Shown: positions 51,488 to 61,757, counted from the first letter of the stretch. The stretch: 64,000 nt of DNA from Lactonifactor longoviformis DSM 17459 (GCF_900129135.1 NZ_FQVI01000007.1:62001-126000), one strand, 5' to 3'. Numbers and translations are program-made. Notes: a model not told the origin generated them from the sequence alone.

Positions 51488-53179
51488 ATGTCAACAAAAG
51501 CATACTATCCAATTAATGAAATTGGTGCTGGCAAGGCAGGATTCAGCAAAACACGTTCCATCATTGAAGCTGCATTTTATGGCAACAATGTGGTTAAAGT
51601 TAACACATTAAAAGAGGCATATGAGTTAGCCAAAAACTCTCCTGGAACAGTTGTTACAGATATGCCGGTTTATAGAGGCGAAGAATTTGGACTGGAACCA
51701 GATGCAAAAGTATTATTATTCAATGACGGTGCCATTACCGGACGTTATGCAGCAGCACGCCGTATCGCCGGAGAACCCGGGGTAGACTGTGCGGCTCTGG
51801 ATAAAGTGGCTATGGATGCTATCTATGAAGCCCGCTGGAAAACCATGTACCATGCAGAAGTATATGTAGGTCTGGATCCTGAATTTATGGTTAAAGCTCA
51901 CCTTCTGATTCCGGAAGGAGAAGAAAATGTTATGTATTCCTGGATGCTGAACTTCCAGTATATGTCAGATGAATACGTAAAAATGTATAAAAACTCCAAA
52001 GCTGTGGGAGACGGCAAAGAGGCAGATATCTTTATTTTCTCTGATCCACAGTGGTCACCGGTAGATCATCCGGGCGTGAATTTTGACTGCTTAAGCGATC
52101 CGCAGACATTATGCTACTTTAATACGGATCAGAACTGTGCCTGCATCCTTGGTATGAGATATTTCGGTGAACATAAAAAAGGCACGCTGACCATGGCATG
52201 GGCTATCGCTAACCGTAACGGATACGCAGCCTGCCACGGCGGACAGAAAGAGTACACACTGGCAGACGGTTCCAAGTACGTAGCATCTGTATATGGACTG
52301 TCAGGATCCGGTAAATCCACTCTGACACATGCAAAACATAACGGAAAATACGAAATTAAAGTACTTCACGACGATGCGTTTATTATTAACACAGATACCT
52401 GTGCATCCATCGCCCTGGAGCCGACTTACTTCGATAAAACACAGGATTATCCTGCCGGATGCCCTGACAATAAATTCCTTTTAACTGCACAGAACTGCTC
52501 TGCAACCTTAGATGATGAGGGCAAAGTACAGTTAGTAACAGAAGATATCAGAAACGGAAACGGACGCGCCATCAAATCTAAACTTTGGGCTCCGAACCGT
52601 GTGGATAAAATTGACGAGCCGGTTAATGCAATCTTCTGGATTATGAAAGACCCGACCATTCCTCCTGTAGTGAAGTTAAAAGGTGCTTCCCTGGCTTCTG
52701 TAATGGGTGCAACTCTTGCCACCAAACGTTCCACAGCAGAGCGTCTGGCACCAGGGGTAGATCCGAACAAGCTGGTAGTTGTTCCTTACGCTAACCCATT
52801 CAGAACTTATCCGTTAGCAGATGATTATTCAAAGTTCAAAAAGCTGGTGGAAGAGAAGAATGTAGACTGCTATATCATCAACACAGGTGATTTCATGGGC
52901 AAAAAGGTACAGCCTAAAGATACTTTAGGAATCCTGGAAGCTATTGTTGAGAAAAAGGCAGATTTCAAACAGTGGGGTCCGTTCTCAGATATCGAAATCT
53001 TTGAATGGGAAGGCTTCGTTCCGGACATGAACGACACAGAATATGTAACTCAGCTGAAGGCACGTATGAATGACCGTGTAAATGAAATCAAAGCATTCTC
53101 CGAGAAGAATGAAGGCTACAACAAGCTTCCTGACGATGCGCTGGCAGCTATTCAGAAAGTAGTAGACGAATTAAACTAA
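51488..53179 (+). CDS. pckA: Phosphoenolpyruvate carboxykinase (ATP)
   Basis: This 563-residue enzyme interconverts oxaloacetate and PEP with ATP. It has the P-loop GLSGSGKSTLTH (kinase 1a), the metal/kinase 2 motif VLHDDAFIIN and RHSTAERLAP-like KRSTAERLAPG. It is somewhat longer than the E. coli enzyme (540). In gut anaerobes the enzyme can run toward oxaloacetate, fixing CO2. A strong promoter and terminator make it a single-gene unit. AAAAAGGAGG precedes the ATG. The codon use looks like a highly expressed gene. Confidence 0.97.
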   Translation: MSTKAYYPINEIGAGKAGFSKTRSIIEAAFYGNNVVKVNTLKEAYELAKNSPGTVVTDMPVYRGEEFGLEPDAKVLLFNDGAITGRYAAARRIAGEPGVDCAALDKVAMDAIYEARWKTMYHAEVYVGLDPEFMVKAHLLIPEGEENVMYSWMLNFQYMSDEYVKMYKNSKAVGDGKEADIFIFSDPQWSPVDHPGVNFDCLSDPQTLCYFNTDQNCACILGMRYFGEHKKGTLTMAWAIANRNGYAACHGGQKEYTLADGSKYVASVYGLSGSGKSTLTHAKHNGKYEIKVLHDDAFIINTDTCASIALEPTYFDKTQDYPAGCPDNKFLLTAQNCSATLDDEGKVQLVTEDIRNGNGRAIKSKLWAPNRVDKIDEPVNAIFWIMKDPTIPPVVKLKGASLASVMGATLATKRSTAERLAPGVDPNKLVVVPYANPFRTYPLADDYSKFKKLVEEKNVDCYIINTGDFMGKKVQPKDTLGILEAIVEKKADFKQWGPFSDIEIFEWEGFVPDMNDTEYVTQLKARMNDRVNEIKAFSEKNEGYNKLPDDALAAIQKVVDELN

Positions 53180-53190
53180 TGCATACAGCA

Positions 53191-53219
53191 GAGCCTCCGG
53201 TGTATACCGGGGGCTTTTA
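53191..53219 (+). terminator. Terminator after pckA
   Basis: AGCCTCCGGT (53192-53201) pairs with ACCGGGGGCT (53206-53215), followed by TTTT. Confidence 0.85.
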
Positions 53220-53284
53220 TAATGCCCTCAGGTAGAAAATTCTCAATATTCACAAAAATTGGTACATCAATTCAAGTATTAATA

Positions 53285-53313
53285 TTGAAAAATGCGGGAG
53301 ACTAGAGTATAAT
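53285..53313 (+). promoter_or_regulatory. 6S RNA promoter
   Basis: TTGAAA (53285-53290), 17 bases and TATAAT (53308-53313) lie just upstream of the 6S RNA. Confidence 0.75.
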
Positions 53314-53324
53314 AAAATCATAGA

Positions 53325-53520
53325 AAAGAAAGTAATTCCTGGGATGTTCGATGACTCCTGTCATTTTGAACCTACATTTACTTTAAACGGGATTCCTATA
53401 TTGCTCCTCAGATGTCAGGCCGTCATTGCGCAGCGGAAGGCAGAAGAGGTGTTGCGGTAACCCACCTAGCAGCAGCTAGGAGTCAGAAGATAGGGAACGG
53501 CATCCTGGGTTTACAAATGA
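53325..53520 (+). ncRNA. ssrS: 6S RNA
   Basis: This non-coding stretch of ~190 bases has the clostridial 6S pattern. A closing stem joins TTCCTGGGATG near 53336 with CATCCTGGG near 53504. A large central bubble follows, with the typical TTTGAACCTA and AGATGTCAGGC segments and GGAAGGCAGAAGA and AGGAGTCAGAAG on the return side. 6S RNA mimics an open promoter and traps the main RNA polymerase form, easing entry to stationary phase. It has its own promoter, and a terminator at 53538-53568. Ends are approximate. Confidence 0.85.
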
Positions 53521-53537
53521 TAGCTGTTACAAAAGAT

Positions 53538-53568
53538 AAAAAAGAGCCATTTTTAATGGCTCTTTTTC
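53538..53568 (+). terminator. Terminator between 6S RNA and galM
   Basis: AAAAGAGCCAT (53540-53550) pairs with ATGGCTCTTTT (53556-53566) and a T-run follows. Confidence 0.85.
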
Positions 53569-53600
53569 TGAAAAGGACATGCGGAAAGAAGGTACAGTGA

Positions 53601-54656
53601 ATGGGAATAATTGAAAAAAGCTTTGGCAGAACAGATGATGAAAAAGAAGTATATCTGTATGAACTGACAAATAAGAACGGTTCAGTGATGAAGGTTACAA
53701 ACTTCGGAGCGATTCTGGTATCTCTGTTGGTTCCGGATAAAGACAAGAATCTGAAGGATGTAGTGCTGGGCTACGACAGTGTTACAGAATATTTACATAA
53801 TCCCTGCTATTTCGGCTCTACAATAGGCAGGAGCGGAAACAGAATTGCAGGGGGCAGATTTGAGATAAATGGAACCGAATATCAGATTCCCCAGAATGAA
53901 AATGGGAATAATCTTCACAGCGGACCTGACGGATATGAGAAAAAGATCTGGGAAGTGAAGGCTCTGGATGATGAGAAAAGCAGTATTACCTTTTATCATT
54001 TCAGTCCGGACATGGAACAGGGATACCCGGGTAACTTTTCCGTCACTGTAACCTATGAACTTACGGATGAGAATGAACTTAGAATTCATTATGAAGGCAG
54101 CTGTGATAAGGATACGGTGGCAAATCTCACCAACCACTCCTATTTTAATCTGGGAGGGCACGAGAGCGGTTATGCCATGGGTCAGCTCCTTCAGATACAT
54201 GCAAGAAAGTATAATCCTGTGATTGACGCTGCATCAATACCAACTGGAGAGGTCGCTGATGTTGCCGGAACGCCTATGGATTTTACAGAACTCAAACCAA
54301 TGAAACAGGAGATTGACGCTGACTTCGATCAGCTGACATATACAGGCGGATATGACCACAATTATGTACTGGACTGGGAGCCTGGAATAGTAAAAGAGGC
54401 GGCAAAGGCTTACTGCAGAGAGACCGGAATATGGATGACAGTATACACAGATCTGCCGGGAATACAGTTTTATGCAGGAAATGGAATCGATAATGTAGTG
54501 GGCAAGGAAGGCCTGATTTACCCTCGCAGGAGTGCGTTCTGCCTGGAAACACAGTATTATCCCAACGCGGTGAATACACCTGCGTTTCCTTCTCCTGTCC
54601 TGAAGGCGGGTGAGACTTATAGTACAACAACCGTCTATAAATTTACAGTGGAATAA
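53601..54656 (+). CDS. galM: Aldose 1-epimerase (galactose mutarotase)
   Basis: This 351-residue enzyme interconverts alpha and beta sugars. Catalytic His is in NLTNHSYFNLGGH and the catalytic Glu in FCLETQYYPNA; GNRIAGGRFEINGTEY and GGYDHNYVLD are family motifs. It lies 33 bases after the 6S terminator with no other gal genes beside it. It may be expressed by read-through from the 6S promoter. Confidence 0.94.
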   Translation: MGIIEKSFGRTDDEKEVYLYELTNKNGSVMKVTNFGAILVSLLVPDKDKNLKDVVLGYDSVTEYLHNPCYFGSTIGRSGNRIAGGRFEINGTEYQIPQNENGNNLHSGPDGYEKKIWEVKALDDEKSSITFYHFSPDMEQGYPGNFSVTVTYELTDENELRIHYEGSCDKDTVANLTNHSYFNLGGHESGYAMGQLLQIHARKYNPVIDAASIPTGEVADVAGTPMDFTELKPMKQEIDADFDQLTYTGGYDHNYVLDWEPGIVKEAAKAYCRETGIWMTVYTDLPGIQFYAGNGIDNVVGKEGLIYPRRSAFCLETQYYPNAVNTPAFPSPVLKAGETYSTTTVYKFTVE

Positions 54657-54670
54657 GAAGTAAGAGGATA

Positions 54671-54712
54671 AAATCAGGGATACTGCAGAAAAAGCAGTGT
54701 CCCTGATTTCTT
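54671..54712 (+). terminator. Terminator after galM
   Basis: A 16-bp stem, AAATCAGGGATACTGC (54671-54686) with GCAGTGTCCCTGATTT (54694-54709), is followed by T-rich sequence. Confidence 0.85.
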
Positions 54713-54741
54713 ATTTTTGTATTTCTGCATATACTAATGAT

Positions 54742-56142
54742 ATGAAGCTAAAAAATAAAATTATATGGAAACTGATTGTGATTTTACTCTGCTTTTTGTG
54801 CATCCTGTTACTGGCCGTTTTCTCCCAGAGAAAGGATGATAATGCCCAGTATATGAATCTTAGGGAAGAGCGGATCTTAAAGGAAAATGAAAGAGCCAGT
54901 ATCCGGGAAGCCAGGCAGAGTACAAAAACTGTGGAGAAGACTCAGGAGCAGGAGCCTCAGGAGGGACAGTCTGGGGAGGAGGCAGTATCTGAGGATAAAG
55001 TAATACAAGTGTTGATAAAGACAGATGACTACAGCAGCTATGAACATACCTCCCTTCAGTTTACCGTCCATGGGGATTACAGGATAACGGGAGGGGAGGA
55101 AGCATCTGTCCAGTCGGGAGAGACTGTCACTGTGGAAAGAGATTCTCCTTATTTCAGGGACGGTTCTTTTCGGATAGAACCCTTGGAAGAGAATAACCAG
55201 CTTACTCTTTTAAGTGTCTCCAGAGGCCAGGGCAATCCTTCTTATCAGGGGGCATTCACTATTTATCAGGAGGGGGATGGACTGCGGATTGTGAATGAAC
55301 TTCCAGTGGAGACTTATCTGCGGGGGGTTGTTCCCAGTGAGATGCCTTCTTCTTATGAGATGGAGGCTTTAAAGGCCCAGGCCGTGTGCGCCAGGACCTA
55401 CGCCTATGTCCAGCTCGGGGAGAACAAATTAAAAGAACTGGGGGCTCAGGTGGACGACAGTGTCTCTTTCCAGGTCTATCAAAACAGCGGCACGAATGAG
55501 AGAACTGATGAGGCGGTAGCGGCGACCAGAGGGGAGATCCTCTGTCAGAACGGAAGCCCCATAGATGCCTATTATTTCTCTACTTCCCACGGAAAGACAA
55601 GTACAGATGAGGTTTGGGAGGCATCTGCCCCCGCAGCTTATCTGAAAAGTGTTGTGTGCGAGTACGACAAAGAAGAACCCTGGTACCGCTGGAGTGTTAC
55701 CTTCTCAAAAGATCAGCTGCTGAAGGGAATTCAAAGCAGCTATCCGGAGATTACGGATATAAGTTCTCTGGAGATTCTGGAAGTGGGAGAGGGGGATGCA
55801 GTCCTGTCCATGGGGATTAATAGTCCAACACAGACGGTTGCCGTACAGAATGAATATACAATCCGGCAGATTCTGGCGCCGAAAGGACTCAAAATTACCA
55901 GGCAGGATGGATCCGTGGTTGATGGAGGCTCTCTTCTTCCAAGCGCCTACTTTACGCTGGAGGAACTCCGGGAGGGGGACGAATTGAAGGGGTATACCAT
56001 ACACGGGGGCGGCTACGGACACGGCGTGGGATTAAGCCAGAACGGCGCTCAGCATATGGCACAGGAGGGCAATGGATACAAAGAAATTCTGGAGTATTTT
56101 TATAATGGTGTAACCTTAAACCGTGCAGGGGAGATTCCGTGA
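54742..56142 (+). CDS. SpoIID/LytB domain protein
   Basis: This protein of about 466 residues has an N-terminal transmembrane anchor (IVILLCFLCILLLAVF), an acidic/Gln-rich stalk, then a SpoIID domain. That domain shows ETYLRGVVPSEMPSSYEMEALKAQAVCARTYA (residues in two adjoining motifs), DAYYFSTSHGKTS and HGGGYGHGVGLSQNGA. SpoIID strips glycan of denuded peptidoglycan during engulfment. No SpoIIQ or SpoIIM gene is near, so it may be a paralog. The ATG at 54742 is used since the frame upstream lies in a terminator. The ribosome site is weak. Confidence 0.88.
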   Translation: MKLKNKIIWKLIVILLCFLCILLLAVFSQRKDDNAQYMNLREERILKENERASIREARQSTKTVEKTQEQEPQEGQSGEEAVSEDKVIQVLIKTDDYSSYEHTSLQFTVHGDYRITGGEEASVQSGETVTVERDSPYFRDGSFRIEPLEENNQLTLLSVSRGQGNPSYQGAFTIYQEGDGLRIVNELPVETYLRGVVPSEMPSSYEMEALKAQAVCARTYAYVQLGENKLKELGAQVDDSVSFQVYQNSGTNERTDEAVAATRGEILCQNGSPIDAYYFSTSHGKTSTDEVWEASAPAAYLKSVVCEYDKEEPWYRWSVTFSKDQLLKGIQSSYPEITDISSLEILEVGEGDAVLSMGINSPTQTVAVQNEYTIRQILAPKGLKITRQDGSVVDGGSLLPSAYFTLEELREGDELKGYTIHGGGYGHGVGLSQNGAQHMAQEGNGYKEILEYFYNGVTLNRAGEIP

Positions 56143-56218
56143 GTTGACGGTAACTTGCCTGAAAGAATAATTCATGGTATTATGATAGTCATCAAATACT
56201 GAAATGGGATCTTATATT

Positions 56219-57121
56219 ATGATAAAGCGTTTCTACCGGACAGTGAGAGGATTTATGAATAAAATAAATGAAGATCATGTGACTGCCTATTCTGCCCAGG
56301 CGGCTTATTTTGTGTTATTATCATTTATTCCATTTCTGCTCCTTCTGCTAACGTCTGTGCAGTATACTCCAATCAGCAAGCAGCAGATGGCAGATGCGGT
56401 GATTAAGGTGTGTCCGGACAGCTTCAAATCCTTTGTGACTGGTATTATAGAGGAAGTGTACAACAAGTCCCTTGCAGTAGTTCCCATCACTGCCCTGACC
56501 GCTCTCTGGTCTGCGGGAAAGGGAATACAGGCCCTCACGAATGGTCTGAACTGCATCTATCAGATACGGGAGACAAGAAATTACCTGGTTACCAGGATAC
56601 GCTCAATCTTTTATACCATGATCTTTCTGATTGCTATCATATGCACTTTGCTGCTTCTGGTGTTTGGAAACAGCATACAGAGGGAACTGACAAAGCATCT
56701 GCCTTTTCTCTCTAATCTGGTAGCTATGATTATCAGTCTGCGTACGGTAATTGCACTGGGACTTCTGGCTTTTGTCTTTCTGTTTCTGTATAAATTTGTG
56801 CCGAACCGCAAGGCAACGCTGCGAAGCCAGATTCCTGGTGCTGTTTTTACTTCCCTGGCCTGGTCTTTGTTTTCCTTCGGTTTCTCCCTTTACTTTGATT
56901 ATTATGATGGAATGTCCAATATGTACGGGAGCATGACCAGCTTGATTCTAATCCTTTTGTGGATGTATATCTGTATGAATATTGTTATGATAGGTGCAGA
57001 GATTAACTGCTATTTTGAAGAGAAGTTCCGGCAGGTGCATTCGGCCGCTATAGAGCGTATCAGAAAAGAGTACGTGCAGCTTCTTGAGGGAAGCAGAGAG
57101 GAAGAGGAAAAGGAAAAATAA
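56219..57121 (+). CDS. YihY/BrkB family membrane protein
   Basis: This protein of about 300 residues has six transmembrane helices. AYSAQAAYFVLLSFIPFLLLLL, ALWSAGKGIQALTNGLNCIY and NMYGSMTSLILILLWMYICMNIVMIGAEIN (each read separately) match the YihY family, once wrongly called RNase BN. The role is unknown; transport or envelope function is likely. ATG 56204 is an alternative start; neither has a strong ribosome site. The C-terminus is charged (EEEEKEK). Confidence 0.9.
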   Translation: MIKRFYRTVRGFMNKINEDHVTAYSAQAAYFVLLSFIPFLLLLLTSVQYTPISKQQMADAVIKVCPDSFKSFVTGIIEEVYNKSLAVVPITALTALWSAGKGIQALTNGLNCIYQIRETRNYLVTRIRSIFYTMIFLIAIICTLLLLVFGNSIQRELTKHLPFLSNLVAMIISLRTVIALGLLAFVFLFLYKFVPNRKATLRSQIPGAVFTSLAWSLFSFGFSLYFDYYDGMSNMYGSMTSLILILLWMYICMNIVMIGAEINCYFEEKFRQVHSAAIERIRKEYVQLLEGSREEEEKEK

Positions 57122-57128
57122 ATTTTTC

Positions 57129-57156
57129 TTGACAGAAATCTTTTATATGTTAGAAT
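57129..57156 (+). promoter_or_regulatory. pheST promoter
   Basis: TTGACA (57129-57134), 16 bases and TAGAAT (57151-57156) lie just upstream of the T-box leader. Confidence 0.65.
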
Positions 57157-57162
57157 ATAAAA

Positions 57163-57425
57163 CAGACATATTTAATGAAAAAGCTGTGAAAGTGCAAGTA
57201 GATCTTTATTTTCTTTCAGAGAGAGGAAGTCACCGGCTGTAAGCTTCCTTAAGTTCAGATAATGATTGAATTTCCCACTGGAGCTGCATTTCTGAAAGCA
57301 CTGCTGCTACTAGGAAATGACGTGTGAGGCGCGTTAAGCTGTAATGAGTGCCCGGTTTTCCGGGAATCAGGGTGGTACCACGGAACTGTCAGCTTCGTCC
57401 CTTTTTGGGAGGAAGCTTTTTTTGA
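57163..57425 (+). promoter_or_regulatory. T-box riboswitch of pheST (phenylalanine)
   Basis: The T-box AGGGTGGTACCACGG is at 57369-57383, and the terminator AGCTTCGTCCC / GGGAGGAAGCT with seven T is at 57391-57423. The phenylalanine codon TTC at 57255-57257 (followed by A) is one possible specifier; another TTC lies near 57271. Uncharged tRNA-Phe would allow read-through into pheST. It accounts for the whole 320-base gap. Confidence 0.92.
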
Positions 57426-57441
57426 TCGAAAGGAGAAGAAC

Positions 57442-58461
57442 ATGAAAGAAAAATTACAACAGATTCAGGCAGAAGCTGTAAGACGTATTCAGGAATCCGA
57501 TTCCCTGGATAAATTAAATGAGGCCAGAGTAGCGTTCCTGGGAAAAAAAGGCGAACTTACTGCTGTATTAAAAGGAATGAAGGACGTGGCAAAAGAAGAG
57601 CGTCCTCTGGTAGGGCAGCTGGTGAATGAGACCAGGGAAGCCATCGAGAGCCTTTTAGACCAGACGAAGGAAAAGCTGGAAGCCAGACTTATGGAACAGA
57701 AACTGAGGGAAGAAGTCATTGATGTGACGCTGCCCGCCAAAAAAGCAGAGATTGGCCACCGCCATCCAAATACCATTGCCCTGGAGGAAGTGGAGAGAAT
57801 TTTTATCGGTATGGGCTATGAGGTAGTGGAAGGACCGGAAGTAGAATATGACCTTTATAATTTTGAAAAACTGAATATTCCGGCCAACCATCCGGCAAAG
57901 GATGAGCAGGATACCTTTTATATCAATAAGGACATCGTGCTCCGCACCCAGACCTCTCCCGTACAGGCCAGAGTGATGGAACAGGGAAAGCTCCCCATCC
58001 GTATGATTGCACCGGGACGGGTATTCCGTTCAGACGAAGTGGATGCTACCCACTCTCCTTCCTTCCATCAGATAGAGGGACTTGTGGTGGATAAGCATAT
58101 TACATTTGCAGATTTAAAGGGAACGCTGGAGGAATTCGCTAAAGAGCTCTTCGGCCCGGAGACAAAGACGAAATTCCGCCCTCACCATTTCCCATTTACG
58201 GAGCCAAGCGCCGAAGTGGATGTCACCTGTTTTAAGTGCGGCGGAAGCGGATGCCGTTTCTGCAAGGGATCCGGCTGGATAGAGATTCTTGGATGCGGGA
58301 TGGTACACCCACATGTGCTTGAGATGTGCGGCATTGATCCCGAGGAGTATTCAGGATTTGCTTTTGGTGTGGGACTGGAGCGCATCGCCCTTCTGAAGTA
58401 TGAAATCGATGATATGCGTCTTTTATATGAAAACGATACACGGTTCTTAAAACAGTTCTAA
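57442..58461 (+). CDS. pheS: Phenylalanyl-tRNA synthetase alpha subunit
   Basis: This 339-residue class II catalytic subunit has an N-terminal coiled coil, motif 2 in [26 protein letters not shown] (around residues 189-214), the Cys-rich [16 protein letters not shown] and motif 3 in [16 protein letters not shown]. With PheT it charges tRNA-Phe. GAAAGGAG precedes the ATG. pheT follows 14 bp later. Confidence 0.97.
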   Translation: MKEKLQQIQAEAVRRIQESDSLDKLNEARVAFLGKKGELTAVLKGMKDVAKEERPLVGQLVNETREAIESLLDQTKEKLEARLMEQKLREEVIDVTLPAKKAEIGHRHPNTIALEEVERIFIGMGYEVVEGPEVEYDLYNFEKLNIPANHPAKDEQDTFYINKDIVLRTQTSPVQARVMEQGKLPIRMIAPGRVFRSDEVDATHSPSFHQIEGLVVDKHITFADLKGTLEEFAKELFGPETKTKFRPHHFPFTEPSAEVDVTCFKCGGSGCRFCKGSGWIEILGCGMVHPHVLEMCGIDPEEYSGFAFGVGLERIALLKYEIDDMRLLYENDTRFLKQF

Positions 58462-58475
58462 GGAGGAGAGAAAGA

Positions 58476-60893
58476 ATGAATACATCATTATCTTGGATTA
58501 AAATGTACGTGCCGGATCTGGATGTGACGGCACAGGAATATACGGATGCCATGACATTGTCCGGAACAAAGGTGGAAGGCTATGAACTGCTGGATGCAGA
58601 TCTGGAAAAGATTGTGGTAGGCCAGATTGAGAAAATTGAGAGTCACCCGGATGCAGATAAACTCATTGTCTGCCAGGTAAATGTAGGTGCAGAGGTAGTA
58701 CAGATTGTAACCGGCGCCCCCAATGTAAAAGAAGGGGACAAAGTCCCCGTGGTTCTGGACGGCGGAAGGGTTGCAGGGGGACATGACGGCAAAAAAACGC
58801 CCGGAGGGGTGAAAATTAAAAAGGGCAAACTAAGAGGAGTGGAATCCTCTGGCATGATGTGCTCAATTGAAGAGCTGGGAACCACCAGAGAATTTTACCC
58901 GGAAGCGCCGGAATACGGTATCTATATATTCCCACAGGATGCAGAAGTAGGAGAGAATGCTGTGAAGGCTCTCGGACTGGATGACGTCATCTTTGAGTAC
59001 GAGATCACTTCAAACCGCGTGGACTGCTACAGCGTCATCGGAATCGCAAGGGAGGCTGCCGCTACCTTTGGAAAGAAATTTGTTCCCCCGAATGTAGTAA
59101 AAACCGGAAACAGCGAAAAGGCCGGCGATTATATAAAAGTGACTGTAGAGGACACAGAGCTTTGTCCCCGGTACTGTGCAAGAGTAGTGAAAAATGTAAA
59201 AATCGGCCCTTCTCCCAAATGGATGCAGCGCTGCCTGGCTGCCAATGGGATCCGCCCGATCAATAACCTTGTAGATATTACCAATTATGTTATGGAAGAA
59301 TTCGGACAGCCAATGCATGCCTATGATCTGGATGCTATTGAAGGCAGAGAAATTATAGTGCGAAGGGCCCAAAAAGGTGAAAAGTTCATTACCCTGGACG
59401 GACAGGAGCGGGTTATGGATGATTCTGTTCTTATGATCTGCGACGGCAAAAAGCCTGTGGGCATCGCAGGGATCATGGGCGGAGAAAATTCTATGATTAC
59501 AGACAGTGTGCAGACCGTCCTCTTTGAGGCAGCATGTTTCGACGGTACGAATATCCGGCTGTCCAGCAAAAAAGTGGGGCTTAGAACCGATGCGTCAGGA
59601 AAATTTGAAAAGGGCCTGGATCCCAACAATGCCCAGGCTGCCATTGACCGTGCCTGCCAGCTGATGGAGGAACTTGGGGCAGGGGAAGTGGTTGGAGGAA
59701 TGGTAGATGTCTATACCGCTCCCAAGGAGCCGGTTCGTGTGCCCTTCGCACCGGAAAAGATTAATGATCTGCTGGGAACGGATCTGACTCAGGAAGAGAT
59801 GCTGGGCTATCTGGAACGGGTGGGGCTGGCATATGACAAAGATGCCAATGAGATCGTGGCGCCTACCTTCCGGCACGATATCTTTTGCACCGCGGATTTG
59901 GCGGAGGAAGTGGCGAGATTTTACGGATATGACAATATTCCTACTACTCTGCCAAAGGGAGAGGCAACCACAGGAAAACTTCCCTTTAAGCTGCGCATAG
60001 AGGAAGTAGCCAGGGATATGGCCGAATTCAACGGATTCTCCCAGGGGATGTGCTACTCCTTTGAAAGCCCTAAGGTATTTGACAAGCTGAGAATTCCTGA
60101 GGACAGCCCTCTTCGTCAGGCCGTTACAATTATGAACCCGCTGGGAGAAGATTTCAGTATTATGCGTACAATCTCCTTAAACGGCATGCTGACTTCCCTG
60201 GGGACAAACTATAAACGCAGAAATAAGAATGTAAAACTGTATGAGCTGGGTAATATTTATCTGCCGAAACAGCTGCCTCTTACGGAGCTTCCTGAGGAAC
60301 GGATGATGTTTACGCTGGGCATGTACGGCGAGGGTGACTTTTTTACCATGAAAGGTATGGCAGAGGAGTTCTTCGATAAGGTTGGGATGCATAAGAAGGA
60401 AGAGTATTCTCCTGAGGACAAAAAGCCGTACCTGCATCCGGGCCGCCAGGCAGATATCTACTATGAGGGAGTAAAAGTAGGCTTTCTGGGAGAGGTGCAC
60501 CCTGCTGTGGCAGCGTCTTACGGTATTGGAGAGAGAGCTTATGTAGCGGTGCTTGATATTCTGGCTATTCTTCCAATGGCTACCTTTGACCGGAAATATA
60601 CAGGGATTGCCAAATATCCCGCTGTCAGCCGTGACATCAGTATGGTTGTTCCAAAGGCTATCACTGCAGGAGAGATTGAACACGTGATCATTCAGAGTGG
60701 CGGAAAACATCTGGAAAGTTACCGTCTGTTTGACATCTATGAGGGAAGCCAGATTAAAGAAGGCTTCAAGTCAATTGCCTATTCCGTAACATTCCGGGCA
60801 AAAGACAAGACATTAGAAGAGGCGGATGTTACCTCGGCAATGAAGAAGATCCTGAACGGACTGGAAGATCTCGGCATTGAACTGCGTAAGTAG
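58476..60893 (+). CDS. pheT: Phenylalanyl-tRNA synthetase beta subunit
   Basis: This 805-residue subunit has the full domain order: N-terminal tRNA-binding OB domain (residues ~40-150), B3/B4 editing domain (~210-390, e.g. MHAYDLDAIEG), B5 domain, the catalytic-like core and the C-terminal ferredoxin-like anticodon-binding domain (FDRKYTGIAKYPAVSRDIS). It removes wrongly charged Tyr. Cotranscribed with pheS. A phosphatase gene follows after 9 bp. Confidence 0.97.
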   Translation: MNTSLSWIKMYVPDLDVTAQEYTDAMTLSGTKVEGYELLDADLEKIVVGQIEKIESHPDADKLIVCQVNVGAEVVQIVTGAPNVKEGDKVPVVLDGGRVAGGHDGKKTPGGVKIKKGKLRGVESSGMMCSIEELGTTREFYPEAPEYGIYIFPQDAEVGENAVKALGLDDVIFEYEITSNRVDCYSVIGIAREAAATFGKKFVPPNVVKTGNSEKAGDYIKVTVEDTELCPRYCARVVKNVKIGPSPKWMQRCLAANGIRPINNLVDITNYVMEEFGQPMHAYDLDAIEGREIIVRRAQKGEKFITLDGQERVMDDSVLMICDGKKPVGIAGIMGGENSMITDSVQTVLFEAACFDGTNIRLSSKKVGLRTDASGKFEKGLDPNNAQAAIDRACQLMEELGAGEVVGGMVDVYTAPKEPVRVPFAPEKINDLLGTDLTQEEMLGYLERVGLAYDKDANEIVAPTFRHDIFCTADLAEEVARFYGYDNIPTTLPKGEATTGKLPFKLRIEEVARDMAEFNGFSQGMCYSFESPKVFDKLRIPEDSPLRQAVTIMNPLGEDFSIMRTISLNGMLTSLGTNYKRRNKNVKLYELGNIYLPKQLPLTELPEERMMFTLGMYGEGDFFTMKGMAEEFFDKVGMHKKEEYSPEDKKPYLHPGRQADIYYEGVKVGFLGEVHPAVAASYGIGERAYVAVLDILAILPMATFDRKYTGIAKYPAVSRDISMVVPKAITAGEIEHVIIQSGGKHLESYRLFDIYEGSQIKEGFKSIAYSVTFRAKDKTLEEADVTSAMKKILNGLEDLGIELRK

Positions 60894-60902
60894 GTGAATC
60901 CC

Positions 60903-61511
60903 ATGAAACTATATATCGTGCGCCATGGGGAAACCCCATGGAATGTAAAGTTTAAGCTGCAGGGAACCTCGGATATTCCTTTGAATGAAAAGGGGATTCT
61001 TGCCGCAGAGAAAACCGGGGAAGCATTGCAGGAGGTTCCCTTTGACATCTGCTATACCAGCCCGCTGCAAAGGGCAAAGGAAACCGCCGGCCTGATTCTC
61101 AGAGGACGGGATATTCCTATCATTGAGGATGAGAGAATACAGGAAATAACATTTGGGGTTTGGGAGGGCCGGTGCTGCCGTCCCGATGCAATGGAAATTC
61201 CGGGAGAGATGTTGGATAACTTTTTTCACCACACGGAGAGATATCAGCCCCCTGAGGGAGGAGAGCGGATCTCAGATGTGGTAAAGCGGACGCGTGATTT
61301 TTTTCTGGAAATGATTCACAGGTCCGACTATGAGGAGAAAACGATTCTGATTGCATCCCACGGCTGTGCAGTGCGCGCTCTGCTTCAGAATGTCTATCCC
61401 CGGGGGGATGATTTCTGGCACGGCAAAGTGCCTCCTAACTGTGGAGTTAATATTGTGGAGGCACATAAAGGCGTGGCAAAGTTAATCGTGGAAGATGCGG
61501 TTTACTGTTAA
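60903..61511 (+). CDS. Histidine phosphatase family protein
   Basis: This 202-residue phosphoglycerate mutase-like enzyme has the catalytic RHG in YIVRHGETPWN, YTSPLQRAKETA and the second His in ASHGCAVRALL. The residues ITFGVWEGRC fit the PhoE/CobC-like group. The substrate is unknown. GGTG lies before ATG 60903; GTG at 60894 is an alternative. It follows pheT closely and ends at a strong terminator. Confidence 0.9.
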   Translation: MKLYIVRHGETPWNVKFKLQGTSDIPLNEKGILAAEKTGEALQEVPFDICYTSPLQRAKETAGLILRGRDIPIIEDERIQEITFGVWEGRCCRPDAMEIPGEMLDNFFHHTERYQPPEGGERISDVVKRTRDFFLEMIHRSDYEEKTILIASHGCAVRALLQNVYPRGDDFWHGKVPPNCGVNIVEAHKGVAKLIVEDAVYC

Positions 61512-61516
61512 GAGTA

Positions 61517-61556
61517 CAGAAGCAGCCGGACTTTTTGTCCGGCTGCTTCTGTTTTC
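61517..61556 (+). terminator. Terminator after the phosphatase gene
   Basis: A 15-bp perfect stem, CAGAAGCAGCCGGAC (61517-61531) with GTCCGGCTGCTTCTG (61537-61551), is followed by TTTTC. Confidence 0.9.
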
Positions 61557-61757
61557 GTGTCGTGCGCAAGAAAAAGGCAAAATCGGAAAAAGAAAAATCA
61601 AATTTGGTAATATTATTTTTTTTTGATTTATAGGATAATAGAATTGTCAAGAATGATCATATTTTCCAGAGTATGTTTGACAGATTTCTCTGAATCGTAT
61701 AAGGTAAATATAAGAATAAAAAAGATATCATACGTATCATGTATGCAGGAGGAAAGT